A stretch of DNA of 64,000 bases from Nocardioides sp. B-3 (GTDB lineage Bacteria; Actinomycetota; Actinomycetes; Propionibacteriales; Nocardioidaceae): positions 4,340,001 through 4,404,000 of the forward strand of contig NZ_CP087968.1 in assembly GCF_024703895.1 (NCBI RefSeq), written 5' to 3'. The notes under the pieces were generated by a model that saw only the letters and a program-made list of their open reading frames with translations, was not told where the DNA came from and searched no databases. Below, in pieces: positions 28,241-37,941 of the stretch (the stretch's first letter is position 1; the number at the start of each line of letters is the position of its first letter). The position numbers were made by a program, and so were the translations under genes.

Positions 28241-30590
28241 TCAGCGGGTGAGGCCGGCAGCGTCGAGCATCGTCCACACGCGGGTGGGGCTCAGCGGTAT
28301 CGCGACGACGTCACCGGCGATCTGGTACCGCCGCAGCGATCGCGTTTGCGATCGCCGCCGGCGGCGGGATGGTGCCGCTCTCTCCGAGGCCCTTGAAGCC
28401 GCCCGGGGTCAGCTCGCTGGGCGTCACGATGTGGTCGAGCACGAGGTCGGGTACGTCCTCCGAGAGCGGCAGGACGTAGTCGAGGTAGGTGGTCGCGGTC
28501 GGCTGCCCATCCGCCGTGAAGGTCGCCTCCTCCAGAAGCGCGGACCCGATGCCCATAGCGACGCCGCCGATGGTCTGTCCGTCGCCGATCAGCGGGTTGA
28601 CGACGACACCGGAGTCGTGGACGACCCAGTAGTCCTCCACGCAGACCTTTCCGGTGTCGAGGTCGACGGCCACCTGTGCGGCATGAGTGGCGTAGCCGAA
28701 GGTGATGCTCGCCGGGTCGTACTCGAACGTCTCCTCGAGACGAATCGGATCTTCGGCACGTCGACGCCAGCCCATCCAGCCGCGGTGGGCGACCTCGCGC
28801 CACGCAATGGCGGCTCCGGTCTCGGCACGGAACTCGCCGTCGGCGTACTGGACCTCCTCCGGCGCTGCTTCGAGATAGGCCGAGGCAAGGGCGTGCATTC
28901 GCTCCCGCAGCGCCTCAGCCGCGTTCCACAGGGCGCCACCGGCGAGAGGCAGCCCGCGGCTGGCCTGCGATGCCATGTTCGAGTAGCCCGAGGTGAGCGT
29001 GTCTCCCAGCTGGACATGAACCCACGACAGCGGGACACCGAGCCGCTCCGCAGCGATCTGTGCCAGCGAGGTCTCAATGCCTTGCCCGACCGACGTGACA
29101 CCGGAGTGAACCGTGATCGTGCCGTCCTCGTTGACCCTGACCGTGCTCGACTCCCAACCGCTCCAATGAATGTTGTACATCTCGAGCAGCGCGCTTGGTG
29201 CGAACCCGGTGATCTCCACCATCGAGGAGTAGCCGATCCCCCGGCGGACTCGTTCCGTGCCCGGTCGGGCTCCTGCCCGGGCGAGGGCGGCGGCGCGCGC
29301 CAGCACCTGCGGGTAGTCACCGTTGTCGTACGGAAGCTGGGTGTTGGTGACGTGTGGGAGCTCGTCTGCGGTGATCATGTTCCGTTGGCGCAGCTCGACC
29401 GGGTCCAGCCCGAGCTCGCGTGCCGCCTCGTCGACGAGGCGCTCACGAATGAAGGTGGCCTCTTGCATGCCGTAGCCGCGGAAGGCGCCCGTGGGGACAG
29501 CGTTGGTGTACCGGGCGGTCACGGTGGAGGCGCCGGCATCGAACTTGTAGGGACCCTCGATCATGAGTCCGGAGACTTGGAACGGGCCCGTGCCACCTGT
29601 ACCGGTGCTGGTGAACGCCCCCACGTCTCCGTGGATGTCAGCATGGATCACCGTGAACCGGCCGTCGGCGTCCATGCCGAGCCGGGCACGGGTAACCCGG
29701 CCTCGGCCCTGATAACTGGACGAGAGGCTCTCGACCCGGTCCTCGATCCACTTGACCCGACGACCGAGCAACGTGGCCGCGAGGCACACCATCGTCTCGT
29801 CGGGGAACAGGGAGGTCTTCTGGCCGAACGCGCCACCGACATCGTTGGCCACGACGCGCACTCGGTCCTGACGCAGTCGGAGCGCCCGGGCCACGTCCCG
29901 GCGGACGATGTGCGGCACCTGAGTGCTGCTGTGCACTGTGAGCTGAAGCGTCGTGGGGAGCCATTCCGCGACAAGGCCGCGCGGCTCGAGCGGGCTGTGG
30001 CTGATCCTCGGGATGGTGAAGGTCCGATCGATGACGTGGGCCGAGGCGGCGAAAACCTGCTCAAGCACCTCCCGGGGTGGCCCGAACTGGAATGACCCGA
30101 CCTGATTGCTCTCCAGCTGCGGGTAGACCGGGGGCGCACCTTCGATACGCGCCATCTCAACGCCGACGACCGCCGGTCGGTCCTCGAAATCAACGTCCAA
30201 CAGTTCGAGGGCGTCCTCGGCTACCGCCCGCGAGGACGCGACCACAATCCCGATGGGCTGACCCACGTAGCGAATCGACCGGTCGACGATCGGAACATCG
30301 ATGAGCTGTTGGCCCCAGAGCAGCCAGCTCGACGGAACGGGATCGGTAAGCGCCGCAATCTGGTCGGGCCCCAACACGAGCGCGACACCGTCGAGGGCCT
30401 CGGCTGCGGCCCCATCAAAGGCGGTGACTTCTCCGGCTGCGATGGGACTCCGGAAGATGGCTGCGTGGAGGACGCCAATGTCTGCGATGTCATCCACATA
30501 TTGACCGCGACCCCGCACCATCCGGTCGTCCCGGACGCGCGGGACACGCGCGCCGATGAGGCTGTCGGAGGAGTGATCCGTCGTGCTCAT
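28241..30590 (-). CDS. Molybdenum hydroxylase, large (Mo-pterin) subunit
   Basis: Start MSTTDHSSDSLIGARVPRV (30590) overlaps the stop of the 2Fe-2S subunit as ATGA. About 780 residues follow with xanthine-dehydrogenase-family cofactor motifs VANDVGGAFGQKTSLF, AVPTGAFRGYGMQEATF, SVGQGIETSLAQIAAERLGV and, near the end, GFKGLGESGTIPPPA with the catalytic Glu. A one-base shift near 28328 must be corrected to read the tail PYQIAGDVVAIPLSPTRVWT and the stop at 28241. The AYRCSFR loop of true CO dehydrogenase is absent, so the substrate is an organic ring or aldehyde and not CO. By context it hydroxylates an N-heterocycle next to the ring nitrogen. Electrons pass to the FeS and FAD subunits. Confidence 0.9.
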
Positions 30591-31069
30591 CGCACGGTTC
30601 CCTTCTCTTCCCAGTGCTGGCGGATCGCCGCGCGGATCCCGTTGTAGCCGGTGCATCGGCAGACATGGCCGCCCAGAATCTCGCCCTCGACATCTTCGAT
30701 CGGGCATCCCTTGCGCGCGGCTCCGGTCACACTCATCAGGATCCCGGGGGTGCAGAAACCACACTGCAGACCGTGCTGCTCGATCATCGCGGCCCGGAAG
30801 CCGTTGAGCTCGTCGCCCGAGGCGAGGGATTCCACTGTCTCGACCGTCCGGCCGTCCGCCCGGACTGCGAGCATCAGACAGGACCGCATGGCCTCGCCGT
30901 CGACCAGCACGGTGCACGCACCGCATACACCCTGTTCGCAACCCACGTGGGTGCCGGTGAGCCCGCACCCTTGCCGGAGGTGGTCACTCAACAGAGTCCG
31001 CACGGGCACGTCGGCTTCGCGGTCCACCCCGTTCACCGTGATTCGCACGGCCCTTGTCTGTTCGGTCAT
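30587..31069 (-). CDS. Molybdenum hydroxylase, 2Fe-2S subunit
   Basis: 161 residues from MTEQTRAVRITVNGVDREAD. The plant-type 2Fe-2S site is GCEQGVCGACTVLVDG plus SCLML. The second cluster is QCGFCTPGIL plus HVCRCTGYNGI. All eight cysteines are present. Start and stop overlap the FAD and Mo subunits by ATGA, so the three are translated as a coupled unit in the order FAD, FeS, Mo. It relays electrons from molybdenum to FAD. Confidence 0.95.
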   Translation of the reverse strand: MTEQTRAVRITVNGVDREADVPVRTLLSDHLRQGCGLTGTHVGCEQGVCGACTVLVDGEAMRSCLMLAVRADGRTVETVESLASGDELNGFRAAMIEQHGLQCGFCTPGILMSVTGAARKGCPIEDVEGEILGGHVCRCTGYNGIRAAIRQHWEEKGTVR

Positions 31070-31924
31070 GCCACTGCCTCCCTGAACTCTTCGGAAAGCC
31101 GTCGTACGAGACCCCGCAGGACCCCGCGGCGGAACTCCGCTGAACCGTGTTGGTCGTCGGACGGAGTGGCCTCTGCCGACGCTGCATGTGCTGCGGCCTC
31201 GACCGCCTCGGCGACCGAGTGGCCGATGAACGCCCGCTCCAGCCCCTCGAGCCGGAGCGGCTTGTCGGCCACGCCTGCGGCTGCGGCGCTGGCCGCCGTT
31301 ACAGACACCACCGTCGACGGCGAGCCCGATGCAGAGGCCTACGAACGGGAAGTCGCCGTGCCTGCGTGCGACCTCGTCGTAGCGATACGTCATCCCGGGC
31401 AGGCGTGGAAACTCCACCGCCACCAGAAGCTCGTCCGAACGCTTGGTGGTCATGAACACGGAATCGAAGAAGTCGCCCGCGTCTATCGCACGGTCTCCCG
31501 ACTCCGATCGGAGGTGCATCCGGGCACCCGTCGCGACTGCGACGCAGGGGAGTTCCGCTGAGGGGTCGGCATGGCAGAGCGTCCCACCGATCGTTGTGCG
31601 GCTGCGGATCTGGGGATGCGCGACGAATGATGCGGCGCGGGCGAGCACGGGCAGGATGGCTGCCAGCTCAGGGTCGCGCTCGAGCTGCGCGAGGCGTACC
31701 CCGGCACCGACGACCACTGTCTTCTGCGTCACCTCGATGGTGTCGAGGCCCGTCACATGTCCGAGATCGATCACGACTTCCGGCCGTGCGAACCGCATGT
31801 TGAGCAGCGGCAGCAGGCTCTGCCCGCCGGCGAGCAAGGACGCGTCGTCCCCGTGGGCGGCCAGAAGCCTGAGCACTTCACCGATGGTCGTCGGGCGCTC
31901 GTAGTCAAACCGTGGTGGCTTCAT
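31066..31924 (-). CDS. Molybdenum hydroxylase, FAD subunit, frameshifted
   Basis: Start MKPPRFDYERPTTIGEVLRL at 31924 follows AAGGAG. FAD-binding motifs are ASLLAGGQSLLPLLNMR and RSRTTIGGTLCHADPSAELP. After a one-base shift near 31312 the C-terminal CODH_FAD domain continues VSVTAASAAAAGVADKPLRL to SEEFREAVA at 31066. Full length is about 286 residues, as usual. It takes electrons from the FeS subunit and passes them to the final acceptor. It is the first gene of the operon and lies behind a 172-base gap from the nitroreductase. Confidence 0.9.
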
Positions 31925-32096
31925 CACCGGCTCCTTCTTGTGGTCGGGCGGGTCAACTTGCAGGTTCCAAAGTGTCTGCACTTTTGCATACACTCTCTCA
32001 GATAGCAATGGTCTGAACTGAAACTGCTGCGATTCCAAGGTGCGGCATTTCTGCTTGCTCCAGACCATCACCAAGCGCTTGATGTCGGCATGCGGA
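31925..32096 (-). promoter_or_regulatory. Probable promoter region of the molybdenum-hydroxylase operon
   Basis: This 172-base gap precedes the FAD-subunit gene. It contains TTGCATACACTCTCTCAGAT at 31984-32003 (plus strand), resembling TTGCATGCATTTCTGTATCC at 43941-43960 upstream of the Rieske genes. GntR-family operators are often short dyads of this kind. The match is only partial, so binding is inference. Confidence 0.35.
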
Positions 32097-32762
32097 TCAG
32101 ACTCCGAAGCGCTCCCCGTCCCAGCGTTCGCGGCGGGCCAGCTCAGAGACCGCGACCCTCGTCAGTCTCGTGACCTGTTTGACAGGCTTGCCCAAGGGCA
32201 CGACGCACGCAACGGCATACGCCTCCGGTATCCCCAGCAGTCTCTTGATCCGGGGTTCCTCTGCCACGGCCATGGTGGTGATCGTTCCGCCGAAGCCCTC
32301 GTTACGGGCCGCGAGCAGGATGTTCCAGACCGGGGGATACACCGACGCACCGCTGATCACGCCGATCCGGTCGAGTTCCCGGTCGAGCGATGCAACCAAC
32401 CGTAGATCGACGCAGACGACCGGGACGACCGACGCGTTCAGCAGCGGTGCCGTCATGCTGTCGGGTACGTCTGTCGAAGCGATCTCCGCGGCCGTCAGAG
32501 ACGTCGGTTCGACCGAGTTCCAAGGACCTTCGCCGGCCTGCCGCTGCGCCATGTAGCGGCGTGCGCCGGGCAGGGTCAGTTCGACGAGTGCCTCCCGTGT
32601 TGCGCGCTCGCGTACGACGACGATCTCGGTACCTTGGCGGTTGCCGCCGCTGGGCGCGAACCGAGCGTTGTCGAGGATCGTGTGCAGAACTTCGTCGCTC
32701 AGTGGATCACCGGTGAAGTCCCGGACCGCGGCGGTGGTCCGCATCACGTCGTACAGCTCCAT
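32097..32762 (-). CDS. Nitroreductase-family oxidoreductase
   Basis: An intact 221-residue protein from MELYDVMRTTAAVRDFTGDP. It shows the nitroreductase/FMN pattern: AVRDF near the N-terminus, DNARFAPSGGNRQGTEIVVV, and the C-terminal GFGGTITTMAVAEEPRIKRL and YAVACVVPLG. It should be a cytosolic, FMN-dependent dimer using NAD(P)H. It lies at the end of the dioxygenase block, downstream of a dehydrogenase. A role in reducing a quinone- or imine-like intermediate is possible. The substrate cannot be read from the sequence. Confidence 0.85.
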   Translation of the reverse strand: MELYDVMRTTAAVRDFTGDPLSDEVLHTILDNARFAPSGGNRQGTEIVVVRERATREALVELTLPGARRYMAQRQAGEGPWNSVEPTSLTAAEIASTDVPDSMTAPLLNASVVPVVCVDLRLVASLDRELDRIGVISGASVYPPVWNILLAARNEGFGGTITTMAVAEEPRIKRLLGIPEAYAVACVVPLGKPVKQVTRLTRVAVSELARRERWDGERFGV

Positions 32763-32815
32763 GGTGTCCTCCGTCCCTTCTTGGCCGACCGCACCTTGCG
32801 GTGAGGTCGTTCGCC

Positions 32816-33623
32816 TCAATCTGGGCGTCGGTGCCCAACCCGACCGCCGGGCTTGGCGATCCCGCGAATGCCCAACCCGCTGTCGACCGTCACCATGGAA
32901 CCCGTCATCGCACTTGCGTCCCCTGACGCGAGCAGGGTGAAGACGCCGGCATAGGCGCTGACGTCGGGGACTTCCCCGGAGTGGCAGGGCGAGCTCGGTG
33001 CCGTCGAGCACGGACTCAGTGATGCCCCGGCCGAGCGTGGTGAGGCCGCGAAGTCGGGTGGCAGCAACGCCCGGGGCCACACCGTTGACTCGTACGTCGG
33101 GGGCCAGTTCGTAGGCAAGCTGGCGGACCGGGCCGAGAACGGCATGCTTCGATGCGGTGTAGAGGACCCCGCCGCCAGCAGCGTTCGAGCTGGCGAAGGA
33201 GCCCGTGAGGATGACCGAGCCGCGCGTTGCGATCAGGTCGTCCAGGGGCAGCGCGGACACCCAAGGTGGGAGCGAGCACATTCACTGCGAAGAGTTCGTC
33301 GAAGGCTTTGCCGAGTGCCGCGCCCGGGATCGTCTCGAGGGCGACCATGGCGTCGGTGATCCCAGCATTGCCGACGAAGACGTCGATCCTGCCCCGTATC
33401 GCGGGCGGCGTCGCACGCCGTCACGTTGCCTTCCCGTGGTGGTGATGTCAGCCTGCACCGGAATCACGGCGTCGCCGTGCTCCTGAGTGAGCTCGAGAAC
33501 CTTGGGCGATATGTCGACGGCGACAACTTTCGCGCCCTCGGTGATGTAGCGGGCCACGACGGCGCGGCCGATGCCTGCGCCGGCGCCCGTGAACACGACA
33601 ACCTTGCCGTCGAGTGCTCCCAT
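32816..33623 (-). CDS. Short-chain dehydrogenase (cis-dihydrodiol type), frameshifted
   Basis: It starts MGALDGKVVVFTGAGAGIGR (33623), an NAD-binding TGxxxGIG motif. After shifts near 33430, 33250 and 32970 it continues FDELFAVNVLAPTLGVRA, SVILTGSFASSNAAGGGVLY, TASKHAVLGPVRQLAYELAP (catalytic Tyr-x3-Lys) and VRVNGVAPGVAATRLRG, ending at 32816. The YTASKHAV...RVNGVAPGG-type block is characteristic of BphB/HcaB cis-dihydrodiol dehydrogenases. It could rearomatise the diol made by the Rieske dioxygenase upstream. The start follows a short gap after the gene at 33649. Confidence 0.75.
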
Positions 33624-33648
33624 GGTGATGTCTCCGATGCGTCGTAGG

Positions 33649-34050
33649 TCAGCTGGCCGAGGCGGCCAGCTGATCGGGAAAGGTCTGGTTGAGGTGGTGT
33701 CGCAGCTCCATGCCCGAGCCGGAAAGGACTGTGTGCAGACCACTCACGTCGGTGATCAGGACCGGGAGCGCGACGGCGGGCAGTTCGGATACGAGCACGA
33801 GCTCGGTCCTGTCGCCAAGGGCCCGGGAACGCAGTCGCGTGAAGAGGGCGCTCAGACTCCAAGCTTCGTGCTCGCGGAACGCCGCGATGATCATCACCGG
33901 GGTTTCGCTGCCACGCTCCCCCAGCCAGTTCCGTGCGGTTCGTGCGTCTGAGCAGGTGACCACCGTGACTGGCTCGGACCTCTCGTCGATGGTCTCGGTG
34001 AGGACGTCGTGGCAGAGACGGTCAAGGCCGACCGCGAGCACGACCGACAT
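33649..34050 (-). CDS. Hypothetical protein in catabolic operon
   Basis: 133 residues from MSVVLAVGLDRLCHDVLTET. Alternating strands and helices (VTVVTCSDARTARNWL, TPVMIIAAFREHEAWSLSAL, TELVLVSELPAVALPVL) suggest a small alpha/beta, perhaps receiver-like, fold. Phosphoacceptor residues are not clear. I do not recognise a family. It begins two bases after the maleate isomerase stop, so it is surely co-transcribed with it. Confidence 0.65.
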   Translation of the reverse strand: MSVVLAVGLDRLCHDVLTETIDERSEPVTVVTCSDARTARNWLGERGSETPVMIIAAFREHEAWSLSALFTRLRSRALGDRTELVLVSELPAVALPVLITDVSGLHTVLSGSGMELRHHLNQTFPDQLAASAS

Positions 34051-34052
34051 GG

Positions 34053-34803
34053 TCACTGTCCCTTGAGGAGGTTGCCCGCGCCGGGGGCGACAGGGTCGAG
34101 ACCGAGGGACGTCAGGATCTGCCAGGGGCGGTTGCAACGGAGGCTGAGAGCACGGGGATGTCGAACTGGTCCTGCACTTGCTGGAGCACCGGCAGCGACG
34201 GCATCTGGACGCACGCGCTCAGCACGAGGGCGTCGGCTTGCGAGGTGTCGACGCGCTGTGCGAGCTCGATCAGCTGTTGGGGATCGAGCCTGCCGACGGC
34301 CGGGTTGTCGGGAACCTCGAGGCTGATCGAGTCGACTACCCGGTAGCCCTCGTGCTCGATGTAGCCGCAGACCGTGTCCGTCAGAGGCTTCATGTAGGGC
34401 GTGATCACGGCAACCCGCTTGGCACCGAGGTAGTTGAGCGCCTCCACGAGCGCCCCGGCCGAGGTCACGATCGGAACCTGCATGCCGACCTCCGACTCGA
34501 GGATCTTGCCGAGTTCTTCCTCGGACGCGCGGTGGTGTCCGACCCCCTGCGACATGGTTGCCACGAGGCAGGCCAGAGCCACCACGTCGACGCGAGCGTC
34601 GGCAAGTTGGAGTGCCGCCGTACCTGCGTCCCGGTCCATTTTGTCAGCTCTTCCTTGTTCACGTGCTTCATGCGCACGCGGGCGGAGTGGAAGGTGAACG
34701 TGTCGGGGCGGACTTGCGCGTAGGACTGCAGGATGGCTGGTACTTCGGTCTCCATCGTGGTGTTGGAGCTGGGCACGATCAGGCCCACACGGTAAGCAGT
34801 CAT
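34053..34803 (-). CDS. Maleate cis-trans isomerase (Asp/Glu racemase family), frameshifted
   Basis: Starts MTAYRVGLIVPSSNTTMETE, the typical opening of maleate isomerases and arylmalonate decarboxylases. Both family cysteines are present in VVALACLVATMS and LVLSACVQMPSLPVLQQVQ. AKRVAVITPYMKPLTDTVCG and GYRVVDSISLEVPDNPAVGR also fit. Shifts lie near 34640 and 34125. With the latter corrected the end reads WQILTSLGLDPVAPGAGNLL. The enzyme converts maleate to fumarate, the last step of the maleamate branch of nicotinate and hydroxypyridine breakdown (NicE in Pseudomonas putida). Context with a NicX homologue and a maleamate-amidase candidate supports that role. Confidence 0.85.
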
Positions 34804-34821
34804 GACGATGGTTCCTTCGGA

Positions 34822-35611
34822 TCAGGTGGTTGAAGCGACGGTCAGATTTGAGGTCTTGAGGTCTTGCGGGAGCTCGTCGGGAACGTCTTGGCGCCACTGA
34901 AGCTGCAAAGGACGAGTTACCCGGCCGTTGCCGAGTTCTGGCACGGTCATGCCGAGACCATGGAGGGAGACCGCGAGCGCCTCGAAGTGGTATCCGGGAT
35001 CGACCTCGAGCACCGGGCCCACGGCCGCATCGAGGAGATGGAACTCGAGCAGGTGACGCGCGAGCTGACCCTTTCTGCGCCTTGACGGCATCCGGGAAGA
35101 TTCGGTCCAGCCACAAGAAGTCCGCAACCGCAGGCGGTCGGGAAAAGTACAGGCGCTGCTGACGGTAGATGCGGGTATGCAGCGAGTGGATGAGGTCGGC
35201 TGCATACGGCGGATAGCGCTTGAGCATGACCTCGTGGTAGTCGGCGTGCGTCCGCTGGAAGTCGCGGGTCGTGACCCCCACCTGCTCCATGACGGCGAGC
35301 GCTGCCTCCATGGCGGCGATGTCTTCGTCGGTGACGTCTTCGACGATCGCGGCCACGGTGGCAGGCTCGACGAGAAGGCGTAACGCGTACGCATCCTCGA
35401 CGTCGCTCAGAGGCGCTGGTGCAACGACCATCCCTCGATTGGCCTGACCGACCACGAGGCCCTCGGTCGCCAGCCTCTGAAAGGCCTCGCGTAGCGGTGT
35501 CCGGGAGACCTCGAGATCCTCCGCGAGCTGCTGTTGGGAGAGGCGGACACCGGGAGCAAGCTCGCCCGAGACGATCCGCTCCCGGAGGGTTTCGACGAGA
35601 TCGTCGACCAC
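34822..35611 (-). CDS. GntR/FadR-family transcriptional regulator, frameshifted
   Basis: A GTG at 35611 opens VVDDLVETLRERIVSGELAP, then the winged helix LSQQQLAEDLEVSRTPLREA and LATEGLVVGQANRGMVVAP. An FCD-type effector domain follows: ALRLLVEPATVAAIVEDVTD, RTHADYHEVMLKRYPPYAAD. A shift near 35080 is needed to reach LEVDPGYHFEALAVSLHGLG and the stop at 34822. Upstream in frame there is a stop, so no longer start exists. It is the only dedicated regulator within this cluster and probably senses a pathway carboxylate. Confidence 0.85.
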
Positions 35612-35635
35612 GGTCCCCGGGACGCTTGAGGGAAG

Positions 35636-35933
35636 TCACTTCGTCGTCCATCCTTCTTGTCCGCCGAGCATGTCCCCGGACCCGAGCTTGCGAGCGAGAC
35701 AGCGAGCTGAACTCGCTGGCGTCCCGGGCGGCGACGATCTCGAGCTGCATGGCATCGAGCAGGATCGTGTATTGGCGGGCCGGCACCCACAGCTGCAGGC
35801 GTTCGCCGTTGCGTGTCCACACCTTCCGAACCTGTACGCCGGTGAATTCGTTGCCGATCCCGAACCACTCGCCCGCCTTGGCAACGCCTTCAAGGTCGTC
35901 GGGGTCCGTGTGCTTCGGAGTCTGGCCGCTCAT
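35636..35933 (-). CDS. Small conserved-looking protein of unknown function, frameshifted
   Basis: Start MSGQTPKHTDPDDLEGVAKA overlaps the nitrilase stop as ATGA and follows GAGGAGAAG. It continues EWFGIGNEFTGVQVRKVWTR and RLQLWVPARQYTILLDAMQL. A shift near 35695 gives the tail SLARKLGSGDMLGGQEGWTT. About 99 residues, probably beta-rich and soluble. I do not know the family. Tight coupling to the amidase gene suggests a pathway role, perhaps as a subunit or chaperone. Confidence 0.65.
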
Positions 35934-36800
35934 TGCTTCTCCTCGCTGTTGGTGACACTGATCAGACGCGGTTCGGTGGCGTACACCGCCGGGGCAGTGC
36001 CTTTCAGCACTGGCAGCGTGGCTCTGGCCTTCTCCACTGCTTCGAGGTCCAGCTCGATCACCTTGACTGCAGGGGCATCTTCTCCGAGATCGGCCAAGAT
36101 CTCGCCCCACGGCGACACCACGAGCGCGTGTCCGTAGGTCTCGAACGCATCGTCCGAGTCCGGACCGCCACGGATGGTGGCGGGTGCGACTACGTAGCAA
36201 CCGTTCTCGATGGCACGCGCGGCCAGCAGGGTGTGCCAGTGCGCCTTGCCCGTCGAATGGATGAACGCGGCGGGGACCAGCAATACTTCTGCGCCGGCCA
36301 GCGCCAGCGCCCGGTAGAGCTCGGGAAAGCGAACGTCGTAGCAGATCGTCAGACCAGCGATCGTGCTGCCGAGATCGAGCAGCACTGGTCGGCTACCAGA
36401 GCTCTCGACCGTGCTCGCCTCGAAGGACTGCCCGTTCACCCGTGCATCGAAGAGATGGATCTTGTCGTAGCGACCCGCAAGGGTGCCGTCGGGGGCGGAT
36501 CACCAGTGCCGAGTTGAACACACCCTCGGCCGTGGCGTTCTTCATCCCGCCCAGCACGACCACGACTCCGTGCTCGGCCGCGGCCGCGCGCAACGAGCCG
36601 ATCTCTGGACCCGATTCCAGCAGGGCCCGCTCGCGCATGGCCGTGTTGGTCCCGAGCATCAGGCCGTTCTCGGGCAGCACGACGAGTTCCGCACCGGCCG
36701 AGGCGGCCTGCCGGACCAGATCCACAGCGGTGGCCAAATTGGCCTCGACGTCGCCGGTGGCATGCCATTGGGTGAGCCCGACTCGCAGTGTTCTCGACAT
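35930..36800 (-). CDS. Carbon-nitrogen hydrolase (nitrilase superfamily amidase), frameshifted
   Basis: About 289 residues from MSRTLRVGLTQWHATGDVEA. The catalytic triad is visible: Glu in ELVVLPENGLM, Lys in AGRYDKIHLFDARVNG, Cys in TICYDVRFPELYRALALAG. HTLLAARAIENGCYVVAPA is the usual helix downstream. A one-base shift near 36490 separates the Glu part from the rest. The enzyme hydrolyses an amide to acid and ammonia. In other hydroxypyridine pathways nitrilase-family omega-amidases remove the ring nitrogen. Here it could act on a maleamate or ketoglutaramate-like product, or replace the missing N-formylmaleamate deformylase. Confidence 0.85.
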
Positions 36801-36804
36801 CGGA

Positions 36805-37939
36805 TCAGCCTGCCGTCGCGGCGGCACGTTCGCCGAGGTCGAGTCCGGCCGCTGCCGTGTCCATGCCGACGACCGCCCAGCCTCCACCAGATGCCTCCAT
36901 CGGCTCGTAGGAGTAGACCGTTCCCTTCACGCCCGGACCGACGATGCCGAGCATGATCAGCCAGTTCATGAACTCGTACTGGCCGTGGTCGAGCAGCGGG
37001 TAGGGCTCCAGCGACCCGAGGTCCGGGCCCCGGCCGGCCTTCAGCATGTCCAGGACATAGGTGTCGAACTCCTCGTCCACCTGACCGAACTTCCCGGGGT
37101 CCAGGAAGTGCGACAGGCCGCCCGTCGCGAGCATCGCGACACGAAGACCGGACTCCTCGATCGCCGCACGCAGGGCGGCGCCTGTGGCACGCGCGTTGTA
37201 CGGCGAGAAGCTGCGCGCCGGCTGCGTGATGATCGGGATCACGGGCAGATCGGGCCGGGGCAACATGAGCCGCAGCGGGACGATGAGCCCGTGGTCGAGG
37301 TCGACGCGGGGCGCCACCTCGACCTCGAGGCCTCCGGCCCGCGCGGCGTCGGCCGGGCGCGCGCGAAGTCCGGCTTGCCGGTCAGGTGCAGGTCCGGGTC
37401 GGGCCGCTTGAAGAACTCCATCGAACCCGCGTGGGAGTCGGCGTCGCCGATCACGAAGTGCCCGGTCTCGAAGCTCTGGAAGTGGCAGTCGGCGGTCACC
37501 GGGATCACGTCCGGATCGGCAGCGGCGAGGTCGGCCGCAAGCTTGGCGTACCCGGACAGCAGGCGTTCGACTGCCTCCGCCGGGTCGATCTCCGGGCGAG
37601 CCAGAACGTCTGGCACGTGTGAGCAGCCTCCCGCGAACACGAGTCCCGACGGTAGGTTCGCCGCCGGCAGTTCCGAGGAGGTCTCGGCCACGAATCGGCC
37701 CGCGCTGGTGGAGTCGCCCGGGTCGTCCTTGAACCAGCGGCTGACCAGGGATGGTCAGGCCATCGTTGAGCCCGGCCGAGCGGAGCCTGTCGCGATCGCC
37801 CGCAAGGATGACGCCTGCCCACTCCTCGTCGATACCGAGCGCGACAGCCGCCTCCGCCGGCTTGTCGCGGACCCGCTCCCGGGAGCTCGCTGTCGCGAGC
37901 GAGCTTGAGAATGGCTTCTTCGATCACTTGCCGCTCCAT
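36805..37939 (-). CDS. LigA-LigB type extradiol ring-cleavage dioxygenase, frameshifted
   Basis: The N-terminus MERQVIEEAILKLARDSEL, continued after a shift as RVRDKPAEAAVALGID and LRSAGLNDGLTI, resembles a small LigA-type helical domain. After another shift, LVSRWFKDDPGDSTSAGRF leads into a class III (LigB) catalytic domain: SGLVFAGGCSHVPDVLARP, VIPVTADCHFQSFETGHFVI and, after a shift near 37360, VAPRVDLDHGLIVPLRLMLP and VAMLATGGLSHFLDPGKFGQ. Metal-binding His residues lie in GGCSH and the HG pair, and the catalytic His in DHGLIVP. It should use Fe(II) to cleave a dihydroxylated ring. Its substrate relative to the NicX homologue next door is unclear. Confidence 0.8.
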
Positions 37940-37941
37940 GC

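Noticed and set aside
28248..30095. Plus-strand frame of ~615 codons
   Set aside because: Antisense shadow of the molybdenum-hydroxylase large subunit, which has clear motifs on the minus strand.
28241..31924. Carbon monoxide dehydrogenase, suggested by CoxG and the FAD-FeS-Mo order
   Set aside because: The large subunit has GGAFGQKTS and lacks the AYRCSFR active-site loop of true CO dehydrogenase. The neighbours are pyridine-type catabolic genes.
36442..37908. Plus-strand frame of ~488 codons
   Set aside because: Antisense of the nitrilase-family and LigA-LigB genes.
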